Below, piece by piece: positions 5,598-8,536 of a stretch of DNA of 8,536 nucleotides. Position numbers and translations under genes: made by a program. The stretch covers positions 1 through 8,536 of the forward strand of contig JAISNF010000320.1 in assembly GCA_031276415.1 (NCBI GenBank), in the 5' to 3' direction. The DNA comes from Planctomycetaceae bacterium (GTDB lineage Bacteria; Planctomycetota; Planctomycetia; Pirellulales; Thermoguttaceae). The stretch's first letter is position 1, and each line of letters opens with the position of its first letter. Below the pieces are notes generated by a model that saw nothing but the letters and a program-made list of their open reading frames with translations, ran no database searches and was not told the DNA's origin.

Positions 5598-6905
5598 TCA
5601 GCGTTCTCCAATGGGAACATAATCGGTGATTCTGTTACCAATATAAAGTTGACGCGGACGAATAATTTTTTGTGACGGGTTGTCGTGTTGTTCTTTCCAT
5701 TGGGCAATCCAGCCGGGCAAACGCCCCATCGCAAAAATCACCGTAAACATGTTCGTCGGAATCCCAATCGCACGAAGCAATATCCCACTGTAAAAATCAA
5801 CATTCGGATATAATTTCCGCTCAATAAAATACGAGTCCTTCAACGCCAACTCCTCCAGTTTCCGCGCAATGTCCAGAAGCGGATCATTGGTTTTCAATCG
5901 GGCAAAAACCCGATCCGCCGCCGCCCGAAGTATTTTCGCACGCGGATCATAATTCTTGTAAACCCGATGCCCAAAACCAAAAAGTTTAAACGGATTTGTT
6001 TTATCTTTTGCCGCTTCAATACATTCTTCCGGTTTCATTCCGCCGTTGTAAATTGTGTCAAGCATTCTCATCACTTCGACATTCGCCCCGCCATGAAGCG
6101 GTCCCCACAAAGCACTGACTCCGGCAGCACACGACGCAAACAAATTCGCCCGCGCCGATCCAACAGTACGAACTGTGGACGTACTGCAATTCTGTTCGTG
6201 ATCCGCATGTAAAATAAGCACAAGATTGATCGCATCTTCAATCTCTTCACCAATAATATATTGCTGATACGGAATCGAAAACATCATGTGCAAAAAATTG
6301 GCTCCGTACCGCAACGCCGGATCAGGATACATAAACGGCAACCCCTTCGACCGCCGAAAAGAATAAGCGGCAATTGTTCGGGCTTTGCTAATCAAACGTG
6401 CCGCCGCTTCGACAAACAATTCGTCATCGCCCAACGGTAAAAATTTTTCATGATAACACGCCAATTGACTTAACATCGCCGAAAGAATTGCCATCGGCGG
6501 TGATTTTGGCGGCAAATCACCAAATTGTCGGCGTAAACCTTCGTGCAACATTTCATTACCGGTCAAGAGTTCGCGAAAATCACGAAGTTCCTGACGAGTT
6601 GGCAATGTTCCGAAAATCAAAAGCCAGGTAACTTCAATGAAATTGGGTTGCGGACGGTCAAATTGTTCAATCGGAATGCCGCGATAACGTAAAATTCCTT
6701 TGTCGCCATCAATATAAGTGATTGTACTTTTGCACGTGCAGGTACTTCCGAGTGAAGAATCGAAGACGGTGATACCGTGTTCGTCGTACAATCTTGAAAT
6801 ATCAATTGATTTATGTCCTTCTGTTCCAACCAAGACGGGTAATTCGATTGTTTTGTCTCCGATAGTTAAAATCGCTTTTTCTTCTGAATTTACATTCTGG
6901 CTCAT
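5598..6905 (-). CDS. gltA: Type II citrate synthase
   Basis: This cytoplasmic enzyme condenses acetyl-CoA with oxaloacetate to citrate, the entry step of the TCA cycle. Counted from the upstream ATG at 6911 the protein has 437 residues; the family norm is about 430. Signatures, in that numbering, are LHADHEQNCSTSTVR (His235 and His238, oxaloacetate site), WGPLHGGANVEV (His273, catalytic), FGFGHRVYKNYDPRA (His315, Arg324) and LYPNVDFYSG (Asp372, catalytic), then FAMGRLPGWIAQWKE with Arg397. These align with E. coli His226/His229, His264, His305, Arg314, Asp362 and Arg387. An N-terminal beta region with ILTIGDKTIELPV is typical of the hexameric type II form. AAGGAG at 6914-6919 is 8 nt from the second ATG (6905) but only 2 nt from the first (6911), so I start at 6905 (MSQNVNSEE, 435 residues). 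The gene appears to be transcribed alone. Confidence 0.97.
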   Translation of the reverse strand: MSQNVNSEEKAILTIGDKTIELPVLVGTEGHKSIDISRLYDEHGITVFDSSLGSTCTCKSTITYIDGDKGILRYRGIPIEQFDRPQPNFIEVTWLLIFGTLPTRQELRDFRELLTGNEMLHEGLRRQFGDLPPKSPPMAILSAMLSQLACYHEKFLPLGDDELFVEAAARLISKARTIAAYSFRRSKGLPFMYPDPALRYGANFLHMMFSIPYQQYIIGEEIEDAINLVLILHADHEQNCSTSTVRTVGSARANLFASCAAGVSALWGPLHGGANVEVMRMLDTIYNGGMKPEECIEAAKDKTNPFKLFGFGHRVYKNYDPRAKILRAAADRVFARLKTNDPLLDIARKLEELALKDSYFIERKLYPNVDFYSGILLRAIGIPTNMFTVIFAMGRLPGWIAQWKEQHDNPSQKIIRPRQLYIGNRITDYVPIGER

Positions 6906-6913
6906 ATTCATAA

Positions 6914-6919
6914 CTCCTT
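6914..6919 (-). promoter_or_regulatory. Ribosome binding site that decides the gltA start
   Basis: AAGGAG on the minus strand, 8 nt before ATG 6905 and 2 nt before ATG 6911. Normal spacing favours the downstream ATG, shortening the protein by two residues. Confidence 0.7.
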
Positions 6920-7222
6920 AAACCAACGTTAAAACATAGTAAACATTTACCGATTTGCGGTTTAGGACGACAACCTTCAAACCACAACTCACAAACCATT
7001 CCCCACAAATCCCAAACCTCAAACCATTCCAAAATAGGACATCACAGATTTATGTTAAATATCATTATAGAGATAAATGATAAAAAAACAAAACACAAAA
7101 AAATTAAATTGATAACGAACTCAAAAACAACGTTACAGAAAATCGTAAAGGAAAACACTACGTAGAAAGTTTTCAAACCTTACTGAGCGGGCTGGATTGT
7201 TCGTACACAATTGCTGACATAA
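6920..7222. other. Gene-free stretch upstream of gltA
   Basis: I see no convincing gene. Bases 6970-7030 are strongly strand-asymmetric (A and C on plus, G and T on minus), with the phrase CAAACCATTCC repeated at 6995-7005 and, with one flank changed, at 7020-7030. Bases 7040-7150 are AT-rich and should hold the gltA promoter. TATCATT and AATGATA (7060-7066, 7076-7082) form a weak inverted repeat. GAAAAC (7151-7156) and GTTTTC (7169-7174) flank the palindrome CTACGTAG, just beyond the DUF11 gene. Bases 7180-7222 read as coding-like in a frame shifted from the DUF11 gene. Confidence 0.45.
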
Positions 7223-8338
7223 TTATCGTACACGGCATTGGAACCGGACAACACCAAATTCTCCCGGTTTGAGCGGATCGGTAATTTCAAAACGAAGCGT
7301 GAATGAACCTCCGTCATTCGGTTGAACAACAAAACCGGATTTCAGTGACGATAACGCCGTACCCGGTAAAAATTCAAGCCGTGTTGTCAGATTGTCCAGA
7401 ATAGTTACGTTGCCGATTATTTGTGTGCCGATATTATCAAACCGAAGCGTAAATTCGACAATATCACCGGATTGCGCCGATTTTTTCGAGGCGGTTTTGA
7501 TAAGCCGAAGTTTTGAAGTTTTCGATTCGTCTTCAATCTGGAAAAAACTTTCTGCTCCTTCTTCACTGGTCGCTTCCATCGGAGCAAGAATATTCATTTG
7601 AACTTTAATTCCTTCAGTTCCCTGCCACGCTCTGGCAAACGCTCTGCCTTCCATGAGATAAGTTAATTCCGTTAATCCGATAAATTGTTGTCTCAATAAA
7701 TTCGAATAATACATCGCCGACTCAAAATTACTGTACGTACTAAGTCCTTGTGTTACGCCTGCTCCGGTACTTTTCTTCAATCCGCCGATTCCACCCAATT
7801 GTGTACGGGTTCGTGCGTAACCGGATTGAGTTTCCTGAACCGTATAACCAAGTTGCTCTTTACTCTGATCAATATTCAAAGAATATTGACCATCCGTCCG
7901 AGATAACGCCGTAATTTGAGCATTATTGAGAACACCTTCGATTTTTCGTACCGCTCCAAAACGCGGCGCATAAAGAAAAACACGGTTCGAAGGTTCAACC
8001 AATGTCCGACCATCCAACGTGTCAAAATGCGCAACAGTATCTTCCGTTTCAAGATTCCGAACCGTCCAATCTTCTTCGACACACGTTTTGGCAATACCGT
8101 CTCCGCCATCCGCAAGATATTCCGTTTGCCGACGCACTTCGTGATTCAAACCGGTGTTCAATCCGGTATTCAATCCGGTATTCGGCAGAAAATGCCCTTG
8201 CAATTCTTGTTGCCGTTCCGCAACAATCTTGACGCCCTGTTCCGCCAACGCAGGATCAACCGTCAAATTACTCGCCTGCCCCAAAATATTTGAAACATAC
8301 GAAAATACAAAAATAATTAAAAAAATCTGAAACCGCAT
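7223..8338 (-). CDS. Secreted protein with C-terminal DUF11 domain
   Basis: The protein has 371 residues and is probably exported; its function is not known. Residues 1-20 are a signal peptide (MRFQIFLIIFVFSYVSNILG). A helical, Gln-rich stretch follows, then three tandem NTGL units (about 53-64) encoded by a 12-bp DNA repeat. Residues 75-250 are not a family I recognise. They contain an RTQLGGIGGLKKSTGAGVTQG segment rich in Gly and an Ala/Tyr-rich helix (SNFESAMYYSNLLRQQF). Residues about 276-369 match a DUF11 Ig-like repeat: LRLIKTASKKSAQSGDIVEFTLRFDNIG, VTILDNLTTRLEFLPGT, and DPLKPGEFGVVRFQCRV. Such domains occur in envelope and adhesin-like proteins. The start ATG has no strong Shine-Dalgarno. 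Just past the stop, another frame continues as YDNYVSNCVRTIQPAQ to a TAA at 7180-7182, which hints at a lost C-terminal tail. Confidence 0.85.
   Translation of the reverse strand: MRFQIFLIIFVFSYVSNILGQASNLTVDPALAEQGVKIVAERQQELQGHFLPNTGLNTGLNTGLNHEVRRQTEYLADGGDGIAKTCVEEDWTVRNLETEDTVAHFDTLDGRTLVEPSNRVFLYAPRFGAVRKIEGVLNNAQITALSRTDGQYSLNIDQSKEQLGYTVQETQSGYARTRTQLGGIGGLKKSTGAGVTQGLSTYSNFESAMYYSNLLRQQFIGLTELTYLMEGRAFARAWQGTEGIKVQMNILAPMEATSEEGAESFFQIEDESKTSKLRLIKTASKKSAQSGDIVEFTLRFDNIGTQIIGNVTILDNLTTRLEFLPGTALSSLKSGFVVQPNDGGSFTLRFEITDPLKPGEFGVVRFQCRVR
8145..8180. repeat. Three tandem 12-bp units coding for NTGL
   Basis: Units TTCAAACCGGTG, TTCAATCCGGTA and TTCAATCCGGTA are in frame within the DUF11 gene, so copy number can change by four residues without breaking the frame. 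They sit in a linker just after the exported protein's N-terminal helix. Confidence 0.85.
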
Positions 8339-8515
8339 AAGTCATTACCGTATTGGTTAATATCGTAATCTTTCCTACCGTAAGGGTATTATTGATTTTC
8401 CGCTAATGGCAGGGGTACTGACGACGGGGATTTTTTGATGGTTGGTATTTTGATAGCGGGTTATTTCGTAACGGTTTGAGGGAGTTTTATCGAATGCCAG
8501 CCATGAGGGTGAACC

Positions 8516-8536
8516 ATGAAAAAACATAGAATTTGT
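8516..8536 (+). CDS. Possible start of a plus-strand gene, cut by the window
   Basis: ATG at 8516 reads MKKHRIC to the window end, a basic start that would suit a signal peptide. GAGGG (8505-8509) lies 6 nt upstream. It would be divergent from the DUF11 gene, with 177 nt between them holding the promoters of both; there, TACCGTA occurs at 8346-8352 and 8376-8382. A competing ATG at 8494, preceded by GGGAG at 8480-8484, gives only an 11-residue peptide that ends at TAG 8527-8529 and overlaps the candidate start. Too little is present to identify a product. Confidence 0.3.

Noticed and set aside
6811..7032. 73-residue minus-strand open frame overlapping the gltA start
   Set aside because: Out of frame with gltA, Trp/Cys-rich from a G/T-biased spacer, with no family resemblance.

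Overview
The window looks like a chromosomal piece of a planctomycete, possibly a Pirellulales-like, host- or sediment-associated lineage with modest G+C. This rests on two DUF1559 proteins (pilin-like N-terminus plus C-terminal H-X9-DG motif), a class greatly expanded in Planctomycetota. A secreted DUF11 protein, a secreted sialidase-like enzyme and many interspersed palindromic repeats fit the same picture. The taxonomic call is inference; there is no rRNA or tRNA here.

All five complete genes and the one frame-disrupted gene lie on the minus strand, so transcription runs from high to low coordinates. In that order: a secreted DUF11-domain protein (7223-8338), type II citrate synthase gltA (5598-6905), a DUF1559 pilin-like protein whose 5' part holds a 15-base G tract (3963 to about 5196), a 160-residue helical protein of unknown function (3424-3906), a second, intact DUF1559 protein (2142-3176), and a two-domain secreted sialidase-like protein (39-1610). 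At the right edge a plus-strand gene may begin (8516 onward) and is cut by the window.

The intergenic DNA is rich in structure. At 1611-2141 there is an 85-bp direct repeat whose first copy is the leader of the sialidase gene, a strong terminator-like hairpin, a REP-like palindrome, and inverted arms of a dispersed repeat with the consensus TTAACCACAGAGAACACAGA. At 3247-3388 a 21-bp palindromic unit is repeated head to tail in front of the intact DUF1559 gene. At 5348-5539 there are another dispersed-repeat copy, a double-hairpin element and short palindromes. The 6912-7222 gap is mostly AT-rich and without a gene.

The strongest observation is the G15 tract. The intact pilin motif of the second DUF1559 gene has no usable start codon in its own frame. 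A well-placed Shine-Dalgarno and ATG upstream read into that frame only if the tract has 14 or 17 Gs. This is the arrangement expected of a phase-variable (contingency) surface gene, or of a homopolymer error in the assembly. Apart from citrate synthase (TCA cycle), the recognisable genes point to the cell surface and outside: pilin-like proteins, a DUF11 adhesin-like protein, and a glycan-directed enzyme. A joint function is not shown.
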